DNA of 64,000 nucleotides from assembly GCA_964019425.1 (NCBI GenBank), contig OZ025791.1:658501-722500 (forward strand). Direction: 5' to 3'. A model generated the notes under the pieces. The model searched no databases and was not told where the DNA came from. It was given only the letters and a program-made list of their open reading frames with translations. This DNA is from Flectonema sp. DT1601. Taxonomy: Eukaryota; Euglenozoa; Diplonemea; Diplonemida; Diplonemidae. Both the position numbers and the translations under genes were made by a program. Position 1 is the stretch's first letter; the number at the start of each line of letters is the position of its first letter. Of this stretch, positions 46,784 through 57,351 are shown piece by piece.

Positions 46784-47273
46784 GTTAATTGTAAGCAGTT
46801 GCCCGCAGACGAATCCCTATCGCATTTGCAACCACCTGCCATTACAAGAAAGTAATGAAAAAAAAAAAAGGAAATGTTAACACACATTCGTCACTAAGAT
46901 AATTTAATTCCTTACTAAAAAAACACAGTTCACAAATCACAAAAGGCGAACAAAAAGGAGAAAGGGAAAGTTGGGGTTGCCTTGCCCAGGAAAAGACCGA
47001 TTCCGTTGTTGTGAGCTCTGTCATAGTAATTAATACAATCCGTCAGTAAAATGTTTTGAATACTGTTGGAAATCAGTATTTTACAAACGGATTTCGTATA
47101 ATATTCACAACTAATATTAAGTGCGACTGCAGGCAGTCAGATAGTCTTTCCTTGAGGGAACGGCAAGAAGTCAACCCACACAATAAAAAATAAAATAAAT
47201 TGCGGAAAGGAATACAAAACCAAAGAGGAGTGGATGTCCAACAGTCTGAATGAACGCAACGCATTCAATCACT
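46784..47273. other. Spacer, no gene seen
   Basis: Spacer between the secreted-protein gene start and the RAMP4 stop codon. It contains a short poly(A) run and no recognisable frame or RNA. Confidence 0.55.
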
Positions 47274-47546
47274 TTAATCATCAAGGTTCTGCTGGTTGTT
47301 AATGGTCTGCATAAACTGCATAAAGAAACTTCCAACAATGACAAAGATCAACACGACCAGCACAACGCCTCCAACTGGCATCTTTTCCTCTTCAACCTTC
47401 TTCTTCTGGAGTCCTCTCTTGTCAATGTTTCCACTGAATCTGTTTTAAGTTTTAATACACTATGAATAGATAACAATTATCACATTAAATATTAAACTAA
47501 CATACCTCTCGGCCTTCTTACGAGCGATGGTTGGACTGGCGGCCAT
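47274..47546 (-). CDS. SERP1: SERP1/RAMP4-family translocon-associated tail-anchored protein
   Basis: Exon 1 (47546-47506, MAASPTIARKKAER) and exon 2 (47439-47274) are joined through a 66-nt intron (GTATGT..AAACAG) inside an Arg codon. The product has 68 residues, typical for the family (about 65). FSGNIDKRG matches the family pattern FSKNI..RG. A charged KKK-VEEEK stretch and PVGG precede one C-terminal membrane helix (about 39-57), after which comes a short polar tail. RAMP4 proteins sit at the Sec61 channel of the ER and stabilise new membrane proteins under stress. The gene is too short and too split to stand out as an open frame. It lies 171 bases from the kelch gene. Confidence 0.88.
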
Positions 47547-47717
47547 TTTGTATTGGGGGAAGGTGTGTTTCCGGCGGAAGCTTGGAAAATAAATTATAAG
47601 CAATCTGAACAAACATCGTGTTGCTGGCAGCCTAATACTCAAAAAGAGTTCTTTCCCTTCAAGAAAGTTAAATAACAAGTTTACACAAACATGAACTCAC
47701 TCACTAAGAAATAATAT

Positions 47718-49376
47718 TTATGGTGCCCGAGTTCGCCTCCGACCAGGTGGATTTCTCTTAAGCTTTTGAACCTGCCTCGGAGGAGGAGAAAATATCTTAT
47801 TCTCCAAAATATATAAAGAACAGATATCCTTTAGTGTGAGTGATAAAGGAACAGATTTAATACCGCAACGATTAACTGACATTTGATGTGTAGTAATCCC
47901 TCCGACTATAAATATATCAGACCCAACTAAGACTGACGAATGACTAACAACTGCTGGTTGAGATGCTGACAGGGGAAACTTTTTTAAAGACCAATAAGCT
48001 CCTTCATTAAGATGAACCACGTACATCTCAAAAAGATGTTGATTCTGATCATTAATAATCCCGTGATTGTATTCATTAACTTCTGTCTCACCAGAAATAA
48101 TATAAAGAACTCCATCCTTCTCATGACAACTATGTCTCCATCTTGGTAATGGAACAACACCCCCAAGTGATGTAACAATTACTTGAGAACAGATGTTGGT
48201 GGTTAAGTTTATTTCATACAAATCGTTAAGCAGATGTTCAGACGCAGCAAAGTGTGGTACTAATGTCTTTCCTCCAAAGATATAAAGTATAGAAGACTGT
48301 TCGTTGAGAGCTGATGAATGTCCACATCTTTTTGTTGGAACTTCCCCAACAAGAGTCGGTCTGAGAGTTGTTTGTGTTGTCGTATCAAAAACAAGTAAAC
48401 TTGATGAGCAGTCACCATCCTTTCTCATACCTCCAAATATTAATAAAACACTTTCTGAAGGAACGCTATCCATCGTGTGACAACACAAAGCAGGAAGAGG
48501 ACCTCTTCCCTCTGAACTGTCAGTTGTTATAATACTTTTAACCGATATCTTCCTATTACTTATTGACATCCCACTGTTTCCGTCAGATTCGATGTTACGA
48601 ACGTCTTCAGCAGTTATTTCATACATGTCATTTAATATCGAATTTCCATTCTTACCTCCGAATAATATAAACTTCGTGTGAGTGCGATTAGTATCTTTTT
48701 GAGGTGTTTTTATTAAAGAGACCACATGATCAAACCTTGGAACTATTGTCTTTTGAATAGCAAAACTAACAGACCAGACCTTAGATGCGATGTGATATTC
48801 CATTATGGTATTTGTTCCTAAACAGGTTTCTGTACTGTGACGTCCACAGAGTACTAAGATTGATCCATCAGAGAGGTACGTTGAAGTGTTTCCAAACGGA
48901 GGAAGTTTACTTAGCGTTTGTCGTAAAGGGTCTGATGATCTGTGAAATCTGATTACGGAATTATTAATTACGGGTTTTGATTTAGAATTGTCTAATAATG
49001 TTTGAAGCATGTAGTCTACTTCCCCACCGCTATAAAGACTGGATACCTCATCGCTGTCAGATGGTGGTGCCATTACTTTATAACGCTTTCGCATTGCTTC
49101 ATCAAGTCCTTCTTTAGTGAAAGCACGCGCTCGTTTTTCGTATTCGGTACCTTCGTCGAATAAGATTTCTCCATACTCATTTCCCAAGTGATTCGTGTTT
49201 GCGAAATCATCATGTTGAACACCTTCCCAGTTATTATCAGTAATCAATATCGTCGGCATTTCACTTCCATCGGCTAGCTGTTCTTGTCTTTCTGCAGCTG
49301 TTTTTGCATAAACGTCAGCTGAGAGAATTGATATACTCCTCTTGCTATCAACTAAGTTATTGAGATCATTTGTCAT
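47718..49376 (-). CDS. Kelch-repeat beta-propeller protein
   Basis: Single exon, 552 residues, ATG at 49376. After an acidic N-terminal region of about 140 residues come at least five kelch blades, seen as a strand with Gly-Gly followed by spaced hydrophobic residues: ILFGGKNGNSILNDMYEI, LIFGGMRKDGDCSSSLLVFD, YIFGGKTLVPHFAASEHLL, YIISGETEVNEYNHG and IFIVGGITTHQ. The C-terminus is basic and Pro/Arg-rich (GRRRTRAP). No BTB, F-box or Rab-type partner domain is present, so the binding partner cannot be guessed. It is likely a protein-interaction propeller. Confidence 0.85.
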   Translation of the reverse strand: MTNDLNNLVDSKRSISILSADVYAKTAAERQEQLADGSEMPTILITDNNWEGVQHDDFANTNHLGNEYGEILFDEGTEYEKRARAFTKEGLDEAMRKRYKVMAPPSDSDEVSSLYSGGEVDYMLQTLLDNSKSKPVINNSVIRFHRSSDPLRQTLSKLPPFGNTSTYLSDGSILVLCGRHSTETCLGTNTIMEYHIASKVWSVSFAIQKTIVPRFDHVVSLIKTPQKDTNRTHTKFILFGGKNGNSILNDMYEITAEDVRNIESDGNSGMSISNRKISVKSIITTDSSEGRGPLPALCCHTMDSVPSESVLLIFGGMRKDGDCSSSLLVFDTTTQTTLRPTLVGEVPTKRCGHSSALNEQSSILYIFGGKTLVPHFAASEHLLNDLYEINLTTNICSQVIVTSLGGVVPLPRWRHSCHEKDGVLYIISGETEVNEYNHGIINDQNQHLFEMYVVHLNEGAYWSLKKFPLSASQPAVVSHSSVLVGSDIFIVGGITTHQMSVNRCGIKSVPLSLTLKDICSLYILENKIFSPPPRQVQKLKRNPPGRRRTRAP

Positions 49377-49688
49377 ACTCTCTCAGATTAAATAAACAAA
49401 CAAAGTGACTACTTCTATATCCACACGACGGCTAAGTCAGGTTAGGAACTTTAGAAATAAAATAAATATTATTTTTTAATTTTCAAAAAGAAAGAGAAGA
49501 AAAAAAACGGTAAGAATCCCATAAGCAGTCAGTCAATCACCTGTAAAAAAGAAAATTTTGAATAACATTATAAGATTTAGAGGTGTTTTTTTTTTTTTTT
49601 TTTTTTGAGTTTTTCTTAAATAATACAATGCAATACCAATAACAAATAAAATAAAAAAATCTATGAAATAAGAAAAAACTTTCATTCC
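49377..49688. other. Short spacer, no gene seen
   Basis: AT-rich, with a poly(T) run near 49588-49606. Nothing coding is seen. Confidence 0.55.
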
Positions 49689-50603
49689 TTATGATCTATG
49701 TGCCACTAAATCCATAACCCTACTTCGAAGCATTGGAAGGGCAGCTGACTCAACCGGAGGTGGCGCAACGTTGTGATATGGCAGCGATCCGCTTGCAGCA
49801 TTAAACAATCCCGGAGGAGCGTACTGCAATGCTGCTTGTTTAGACTCTTGCAACGTTGTGTACTCTGATTGAAGTACCGCAAGTTGATTTTTAAGTTGCT
49901 CTGTTTCTTCACGCGCACGAATGATGTCTTGTTCAGAATTCCTATTTATAATATCCAATCGTTCGATTAGTTGAGAAACTTCTTGAGGAGTGTTTTGTGA
50001 GTTCATCGGATGATCGAGTTGATGAGAACGACGTTCTGCCACCTCAGCATTCAGGTGACCCAAAACCTGTTCAGAAGCAATTAATTTATTTGTTAGTAAA
50101 TCAGCTTCGTGTTTCTGACGATCCCTCTCTGTCTGTAATCTATGAAGTTGAGCTTCTACCTCTGGAGGTAGCAGAGAAGCAGTTCGCACAGGTGGACCAT
50201 TGTCCGGTGGTCTTGGATAAGGACTGTGACGTTCTGGGAGTACGGCAGGCATCGGTCGGCTGCCTGCAAAAACAATTGGATTTAATATCTCTCTCACATA
50301 AGTTGATACCTCTTCAGTATCAAATAAGTTTATTCCAGGTGTCTGTTCTGGTTGTAGATAATGATTTTGAAGTGATTTGATTTCCTGTGCTTCTGCCTCT
50401 CTCCGTTTGGCTTCTACTCGACGTTCCAGATCAAAACGAACTTCCTTGCCTCTGTCAGGTGACATGTCTCTTCTATCGGATGCAGCAATGGGACGGATAT
50501 CAAGTGGCTTTAGTTCAACTCTTGCGGTAGCACTTCTCTCTCTTTCTTTCATTAATTCTTTGAATTGCTCCATCTCATTAACGTAGTGAGGGGAGAATTC
50601 CAT
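49689..50603 (-). CDS. Coiled-coil protein of unknown function
   Basis: Single exon of 304 residues starting MEFSPHYVNEMEQFKELMKE. The N-terminal third is charged and helical, followed by a Pro/Arg-rich linker (RHSPYPRPPDNGPPV). A coiled coil of heptads runs over about 145-260 (EVEAQLHRLQTERDRQKHEA and VSQLIERLDIINRNSEQDII), and the tail is Pro-rich. No enzyme motif is seen. A structural or cytoskeletal role is likely but unproven. Confidence 0.75.
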   Translation of the reverse strand: MEFSPHYVNEMEQFKELMKERERSATARVELKPLDIRPIAASDRRDMSPDRGKEVRFDLERRVEAKRREAEAQEIKSLQNHYLQPEQTPGINLFDTEEVSTYVREILNPIVFAGSRPMPAVLPERHSPYPRPPDNGPPVRTASLLPPEVEAQLHRLQTERDRQKHEADLLTNKLIASEQVLGHLNAEVAERRSHQLDHPMNSQNTPQEVSQLIERLDIINRNSEQDIIRAREETEQLKNQLAVLQSEYTTLQESKQAALQYAPPGLFNAASGSLPYHNVAPPPVESAALPMLRSRVMDLVAHRS

Positions 50604-52121
50604 TTTTATGTTTTTTTTGTTGTTTTGTTTCTGATTGACGGGAATATGATGAGGAAATAGTTTTTTTTCTTTTTTTTTTAAATCTCAAAAAAAAACTTGG
50701 GCAGGATGAACTTGCATAATAGTGCAATAAAAACCTGTGTAAATAAATTAATAATTATTTATTACCTACTTAAACTCAACAAAGGAAGCTGATTTCTGAA
50801 CAAAGGCTAATTTCTTGTAACAGATTTGACGACACATAACTGACGGTACTACCACGTGCAGGATCGTTTTTTTTTTTTTGTGATTCTTTTGATATTTCTT
50901 TTTTTTTTTTCTTTTTTGTGATTCTTTTTTTTATTATTATTATTTCTGGTTTTATTTTTTTTTTTTGAAACCTATGATTTTTTTTTTTTTTATTTCTTTT
51001 TTTGCTACAATTTTTTAAGAATAAAAAAAAAAAAAAAAAAAGATAAAAAAAATCAAAAACTTTCAGCCATATAAATTAAAACGTCACGCCAGGCAGCATT
51101 AGCAACCGAGACATTTAATACTATTTTCGCTGCAGTCAAGGATACAAGCTAGAAATTACGAAGGACTAGAGCGCGGTGAGGCTGGCGAGATGTGAACCCT
51201 GCCGCCGACCTTTTCTTTACATCCTATTCCACTCAAAGCAATTGAAAAAAGCGAATAAAAACAATGGCTGGGATGGGGGATGAGGATTTTCGCGTCCGAC
51301 CAATTGAACACCTGCTTGCCATCCGTGGAATGCTCTAAAGCAATAAGACTCGACGAACAATATTTGTAGATTTGAAAAAAATATTTCTAAAAAAAAGTGG
51401 ATTCCTTTGACTCGGTTCCCCCCCCATCAGAAATATTTTCCTTCCACAATAAAACAGAGTAGATAACGACACACCCCGAATTGTTCAATTTTAGCTAAGT
51501 TCACGGCTTCAGTACACCAAAGGAATCTCTGGGTAAACAGGTAGAAAGAGGAAGTACACACAGGGAACACGCAGACAAAAAAACATGTACACATAAAGGC
51601 AAAACACTGCCATGAAGAAACAAAACAAAGGGGAAAACATTATCAAGAACAAAGATTGATTCGATAAAAAATAAAAATAAAAAAACCTTTTTCTTTATAA
51701 AAAAAAAACGAAATCACAAACATGATTGTTCAAATACAAAGATAGTACTCACAATAGTGTTGTCGTTATTGCGTCGGTGCATTTTCTTTTCCTTTTTCCA
51801 GAAAAATGAAACCGAAAAATCAAAAAGACGTATTTCTCATCATCGAAATGAATAAAAACATCACGCAACCCATAAACAGGCTACGGCACCTACAGGAAGC
51901 AGTCATGAAGGTAGTCGGTTATTTTTATATAGATAAATAATTAAGTATGTACGAACACCGTGAACCGTTCTGATTTCAGTCACGGAAAAGAGAGTTTACT
52001 CTCCAATCGGCAAGTTACCGACCAGGCAGGTAGTTCGTCGACAATACTTATTCGGAGAAAAGACAAATCTCAGAAATACAATTTAGTGTTGGCTAGTTGT
52101 TTGCTCATCGAGTAGGAAGCA
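50604..52121. other. 1.5-kb spacer, no gene seen
   Basis: The left half has many poly(T) runs; the right half is mixed sequence. No frame with recognisable protein and no RNA gene was found. It includes the 3' side of the carrier gene. Confidence 0.55.
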
Positions 52122-53204
52122 TTATTTGAGCTTCGGAGCTGGTCTCTGAGCAATCATAGAAGTTTCCACAAGCGATAACACTACAACTACGTGTGGTGAC
52201 ATACGTGCTTTGTTGATCCATTTGTCTCACCATCGACTAAGTACTTCATTGTTACTTCGTAGGTTGTCATCGTCAGTGCAGCAGAAGGAGCAGCAAATAA
52301 CATTCGCGGTACAACACCCTGTTTTTTTACTTTGTTTTCTGCACAAGAATAATTCAATTAATAATAATTATAATATCATACCGTCCAAAATTTTGGAAGT
52401 CCTCCTTCACTCATTATGGTTTTAATAGCCTCAGTGTATGACTTGGCTCCCAGTTGGATTCGTGTTTTTATCATGTCAAGCGGGTTAGTTACAAATGCAG
52501 AGTTGACACCAGCAATACCCTGTTGGGTTGGTTGATTTAGATTAATAAATAAAATGAATAAAATTAACTTTTTAAAAAAAATAATTTAACCATACCCCGC
52601 AAAGGAAGTAATCAGCTGCCATACGTTCTTCAATAGTTTTACCGGTGACAACCTTTGCAGTGCGATATGTCAACCAATGTACAATTTGCGCAGGGATGCC
52701 AATGAGCAAAGCAGCTGGGAGTGATCGATAAAAAGGAAACAACAACCCTTCCTTAGCGCTAATCTCGCGAACACAGTCGAAGGCGGTGTTGAATTGACGC
52801 GCCTGCATTCTTTGTTTTATAACATCGAAAGGAACAGTAACAGTCTCATGGACAACAGATGCAGCAGCTCCTCCAACAGCTGTACTTGTAGCCTGGTTTG
52901 AGGTATACTTGCTGGTGAGATTAGAAAAATACTCAAACGCACTGAATAGCGCTGCGTGTGCAGGTATCGCTGCGCAACTTGCCGGCCACACGCCTCTGTA
53001 AAAACCTTTCCATAACCCTTCCTCCTGGTACATTTTCTTTGCACTTACCGTAAGTGTTGGATACAAGTGTCCAATTTCTTTAGACATCATTCTGGTCTTT
53101 ACAGAATCCAGTGGAAACATAACAATGTGCTCACTGAGTCCAGACAACCCTCCAGCAATTATTGTGTGGCGCAACAGGGCGCCTTCTTCCGGCATATGAT
53201 CCAT
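52122..53204 (-). CDS. Mitoferrin-like mitochondrial carrier (SLC25 family)
   Basis: Exons 53204-52596, 52519-52382, 52318-52205 and 52145-52122 give 294 residues, the normal carrier length. Introns are 76, 63 and 59 nt, all phase 0, with GTATGG, GTATGA and GTATGT donors. If the last intron is not used, the frame stops at 52187 with a slightly different tail. The three carrier signatures are FPLDSVKTRM, VPFDVIKQRM and NPLDMIKTRI, each in its own repeat of two helices. SGLSEHIVMFPLDSVKTRM closely matches the first repeat of mitoferrin/MRS3-MRS4 iron transporters, so Fe2+ import across the inner membrane is likely; another SLC25 substrate cannot be excluded. This implies a mitochondrion or related organelle that makes Fe-S clusters or haem. 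Confidence 0.85.
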
Positions 53205-53497
53205 CTCGTGAAGGTACCCCTGCCCAGCTGATAAATAAAAATAAAAATAAATTTTAAATAGAGTTGGTTTTTGATTCTGCTTTTTATTTTTTCCCTGAGT
53301 TTGAAAAAAACGAAGATAATAACAATACCCATTACCTTATACAATACTGACCAACTCTTTGATACAAAACTGATTGAACTACCCAGCAGTGCTTACGGAG
53401 GAAAAGGAGGCGCTCGCGGAGGCAAGAAAGCGGCACGGCTCAACCTTTTGTATTACGACGCTGATATAAAAACTCAAATAGCAGGACACCAATAATT

Positions 53498-55051
53498 CTA
53501 AGAAACTCTTCCTACGACAGTTGTTTCGAGAGTCGTGTTAGCGAATAAATGAATTTGTCTGATATCAACAAGAAACTTACCCAAACGTTCTAGTAAAGGA
53601 GTAATGTGAGAAGTGTACTTAGACTTCGATCTGAAGTTATTCTTGAATGTTAAGACAACAAGACATGGACTGGCAAGAAGAGGACGAGCTTTTTCAACCA
53701 AATCAACAGCATGAACAGGTTCTAAGTTAACATCACACACGTAGATCGAGAACTTCGGGCAATTAGTATCATCACTTAATGAAAGCACGTCATCTAATAC
53801 GTCTCCGCCTTTTCCAATTGCATGAATAATTTGAGGTGACTTAATTGAGTCGATGATCCTTTTTTTAAAACTAAGTTTACCTTCAGTGTTGGTGTGTGTG
53901 TGTTGTTCAAAACCACAATCAGAAAGCATGTCGTCCATGTGAGTGGCTGGGTCAATCGCTAACACACTCGATATGTTAAAGTTCTTTATGCAGCAGTATG
54001 ACCATCCTCCGGGGGATGCACCTACATCTACCGCCCATGGTTTGTTTAGGAATTCAGCGTGAAATGGAATTCTCTGTTTTATTTCAAGTAACTTAAAGTA
54101 TGCCGAAGACGGTGCTGGACATCTATCTTCTGGTACGAGATATCTCAAAACGTTATGTCCGATCCAATACAAACCATCAGAGTAACAAATTACATCATAA
54201 AGGAACTCTCTTGTTGAGATGGATGCATCTTCCGGTTCATCACCGTGGTCATGCATGTAAAGTTCATTTGATTTTTTAATACGAACCTCAACTTCCTTAG
54301 GGAACACTGAGAGACGTTTATCACGATAAATATCACCAGGAATACGACTTGATTTCCTTCTAAGGTCAGATAGTGTTTTCACAGCACCAGATAAGGAAAT
54401 AGAAGGACTGATTTCCTTGTTTATGAGCATTACTCTTGCAATCACTCCGTGAAGAAACTCAGGTGGACTAATAAGAAAGTCTCTCCATCTTTGATTTGGA
54501 CATTCATCTGAGTCATAAATATAAACAACTCTGCTCTTGTTTGTGTTGGCTGGTAATTCACCATCGAAGTAGTCGCAAACACGTTCACATTGTGCAGAGG
54601 TACATTGAATAAAAGCAATTGGTCGTCTGGTAGTCTGTAGAAGTGATTCCTTCTCAAGCTGTTCAACTGTCACACCTAAAAATGACGCTCGTGGATGCAT
54701 CCAAGTGAAAGTAATTTTTCCTTGTGAGTTTGTTGGATTTGCGACCATTTGAGACCAAGATTCAGTAATTGTGAATTCTTCACATTGAAAGAATCCCAAC
54801 CTGGGAGGTCTTGGTTTGAATGTTTCACTCATATCACGTTTACCTTTTATTAACGCGACATCTCCAACTTTTATATCTTTTGAATTACAATTACTGAAAG
54901 TCGTGTTATCCGTGCATCGGACTGACACCATCCCGAAGGGTTTCCCAGCAAAATTTGTGATCAAACAATCAACAAAGAATAGGGCACCATATGTTCGTTT
55001 ATGAAGCACTCGAACCTCTAAGATAGCTGTTGTGGTGTCAGATGTAGACAT
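53498..55051 (-). CDS. FtsJ/RlmM-like 2'-O-methyltransferase
   Basis: Single exon, 517 residues, ATG at 55051. The C-terminal half (about 300-517) is a Rossmann-fold FtsJ-type methyltransferase. Motif I is WAVDVGASPGGWSYCC (SAM binding), followed by VLAIDPA. The K-D-K-E tetrad of 2'-O-methyltransferases can be placed at Lys in SSAYFKLLE, Asp in YVCDVNLE, Lys in VVLTFKNN and Glu in TTLETTVV. The N-terminal 300 residues are a poorly conserved RNA-binding-like region. The motif-I surroundings resemble bacterial RlmM. The target could be rRNA or an mRNA cap; nothing in the sequence decides. A CATTAG acceptor-like site lies 15 bases before the ATG. Confidence 0.85.
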   Translation of the reverse strand: MSTSDTTTAILEVRVLHKRTYGALFFVDCLITNFAGKPFGMVSVRCTDNTTFSNCNSKDIKVGDVALIKGKRDMSETFKPRPPRLGFFQCEEFTITESWSQMVANPTNSQGKITFTWMHPRASFLGVTVEQLEKESLLQTTRRPIAFIQCTSAQCERVCDYFDGELPANTNKSRVVYIYDSDECPNQRWRDFLISPPEFLHGVIARVMLINKEISPSISLSGAVKTLSDLRRKSSRIPGDIYRDKRLSVFPKEVEVRIKKSNELYMHDHGDEPEDASISTREFLYDVICYSDGLYWIGHNVLRYLVPEDRCPAPSSAYFKLLEIKQRIPFHAEFLNKPWAVDVGASPGGWSYCCIKNFNISSVLAIDPATHMDDMLSDCGFEQHTHTNTEGKLSFKKRIIDSIKSPQIIHAIGKGGDVLDDVLSLSDDTNCPKFSIYVCDVNLEPVHAVDLVEKARPLLASPCLVVLTFKNNFRSKSKYTSHITPLLERLGKFLVDIRQIHLFANTTLETTVVGRVS

Positions 55052-55235
55052 ATTAGTTTGATAAATCTAATGGTGAATATAATATTCATATTGAGATATG
55101 CACAACAGAAAAAAAGTTCTCATGACGGATACAGTTTTTTTTTTTTTTTTTTTTTTTAATTTCGTTATTTTGAATGCGAAATCCTAACAAAGACCATATT
55201 TTCACAATGGCGCATATGTGAGTAAAACCGTTTGC

Positions 55236-55273
<38 letters not shown>

Positions 55274-56064
55274 AGCGATTCATGTTTTTTTTTTTTATCC
55301 CAGATTTGCAATAACAGTAAGTTGCAGTGCAAAGCTCTATGATTAAATATGCATAAGAACCATTCAGATAAAAGCTTTATGTTTTGTTAAAACGCACAAA
55401 TAAGTAAAGGATTATTTATCTGAATAGTTTCTTCTCTGACTTCGTCGGTGCAAATAATTGAAGCAAACTGAGCCAATCTTTACTTTTTTCTGTTTTTTGG
55501 GCAAGAATTTTTTTATTTTTTTTGTGAAAGAGGTTTCTTTTTTTTTTTTTTTTTTTTTCCAAAAGTTTGTTTTTTTTTTAGTTTTGTAACTTAAAAAACA
55601 CAAAAGAAAAAGAAAATCAACAGTCACAGTAATGATAGTGATGGCGGAAGGGAGATTGGGAAAAAGAACAAAAAAAAAAAAAAAAAAGGAGAAGAATACT
55701 GACACAAAGACCAGACAAAGATGCAGGGTGAACAGGAAAAGGCAATGTTTGTTGGCGAAAGACAACAAAAAAAGTGGCAAAGTCACGGTTTTCATTTATA
55801 GATAAAGCGAAAGCAATTGCTGTAAGAAACAAAGATGATCATCGCATTAATACAACAAGAAAAAGTTCACTATAACATACAAAATAAAAATATATTGATC
55901 CGAGACAACCAACCACAAGCAGCAAGAATTTATATTGTCTAACGCCACAAAAATACCAGAGCAACCGCTCCAATCAGACCTACGAAAATGAAACAAAGGA
56001 TTAAAATAAAAAAAAAAAAGGACCTTAAATAATTATAATAAAATTATTATTTCTTCCATTTTGG

Positions 56065-56096
<32 letters not shown>

Positions 56097-57351
56097 TTCC
56101 CCAAAAAAAAAAAATAAAACAATAACAAGTAATAATAAAGAGATACGCGCACTAAGGCAAGCAGACTAAAACAGACATACATTACATTAACAGCAATTTC
56201 TTAACTATGAAGCAAACATGCGAGAGACGGAAAGCAAAGCAAAAACAGAAGAATGCTATGCAATGGGCTTGCTTACCGACTATCAAAAGTTTTACAGAGA
56301 AAAAGAGGAAAAAAAAAGACCAAAACAGAATACGCAGTCTTGCACTGTGGCTCATTTTTTTCTTGAAATTTTAGTTTTCCAATAAAGAATAAACAATTCC
56401 AATTTTTGTGGAAAATCGACACAAAAAATCGAAAACAGTTCCCTGCAAGACAAGTTTGTTTTTTTTTTCTTTTTCAATAAAAGAGTATCCCGAAATCCGA
56501 AGTTAGCCGACAGCTAGATTTTGGCACAGTCAGACCAACAACCGAGAACAGAGAATAACAAACATGTAACTACTACGAAAAAACCCTTCCAAAAGGTTAC
56601 TAACCTCACACTATCTCTCATACTACCAGACTAAACCGAAGTAGGTCACAAGATAAGCAACAGAAGCCAGTAACCACAACACAACAAAATGCAGGGAAAA
56701 AGTGACAGAAGGGGTGAAGCTTTGACAATGTAAAAACGGTAACAACTGTTAGGGTACTAAAACAAAATTAATATCAAGTACTTGATCGAAAAGAAAATAT
56801 TTGTAGTTGTTAATCAAAGAAAAGGTACGTTAGAAAAAAGAAAAAATAAAGGGGAAATATTTCTCTTGTCATATTGACCAGAAGACGTTGTCGAATCTGG
56901 AATTAATAAGGGACAGATGAATTGATACCGTATTATCAAGCTCAGGGACGGGTAACTTGATACTATGATTAAATATAAAGCAACTTGAAATTGGCTAAAA
57001 CGAATACAGGGTTTGCCAAACCTGGTTGCAATGAAAAGAGATCAACAGTCAGTATCGATAAAATCCCATATATGCTGTCGAATATGGGGATTCGGGGGCT
57101 CGTACTACAGGTTGAGCTTCCCATGCCTGTAGCCCGTTACAAAATTAGTAAGGGAGAAAAATTGAAAATGGTACAAAACAATACAAATAACAAAGAGAGA
57201 AAAGAATATTTGAGACATCGGAGCAGGAGTCGTAAAAGAAACCAGGAAATCAATATTACCTGCGACTTAAGCCTACGAACCGTCGATAAACGAAATGAAT
57301 AACACGACAAAGTCATTATTCTGGACATTATTTGTGAGCCTACAGTGATGA
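55052..57351. other. 2.3-kb spacer
   Basis: AT-rich spacer with long poly(T) and poly(A) runs (to about 33 bases near 55240-55271). It contains the second copy of the two-copy RNA-like element. The only moderately long plus-strand frame (56985-57302) has no family resemblance. No other gene is seen. Confidence 0.6.
55358..55454 (+). ncRNA. Candidate structured RNA (copy 2 of a two-copy element)
   Basis: Starts AACCATTCAGATAA and ends TTATCTGAATAGTT plus the box CYGACTTCGTCGGTGCAAA. The terminal stem is 13 of 14 bp, and the 3' hairpin keeps pairing (C-G in copy 1 becomes U-G here). The interior is about 35 bases shorter than in copy 1 and unrelated beyond the first 30 bases. It lies in a spacer, opposite in orientation to the surrounding genes, so if it is a gene it has its own promoter. 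Confidence 0.4.

Noticed and set aside
53355-53495. Plus-strand Gly/Lys/Arg-rich frame (YGGKGGARGGKKAARL)
   Set aside because: Composition looks coding, but there is no ATG in frame, no room for upstream exons on that strand and no known family.
56985-57302. 105-codon plus-strand frame
   Set aside because: Low-complexity basic sequence without a recognisable domain, in a spacer and against the local gene direction.
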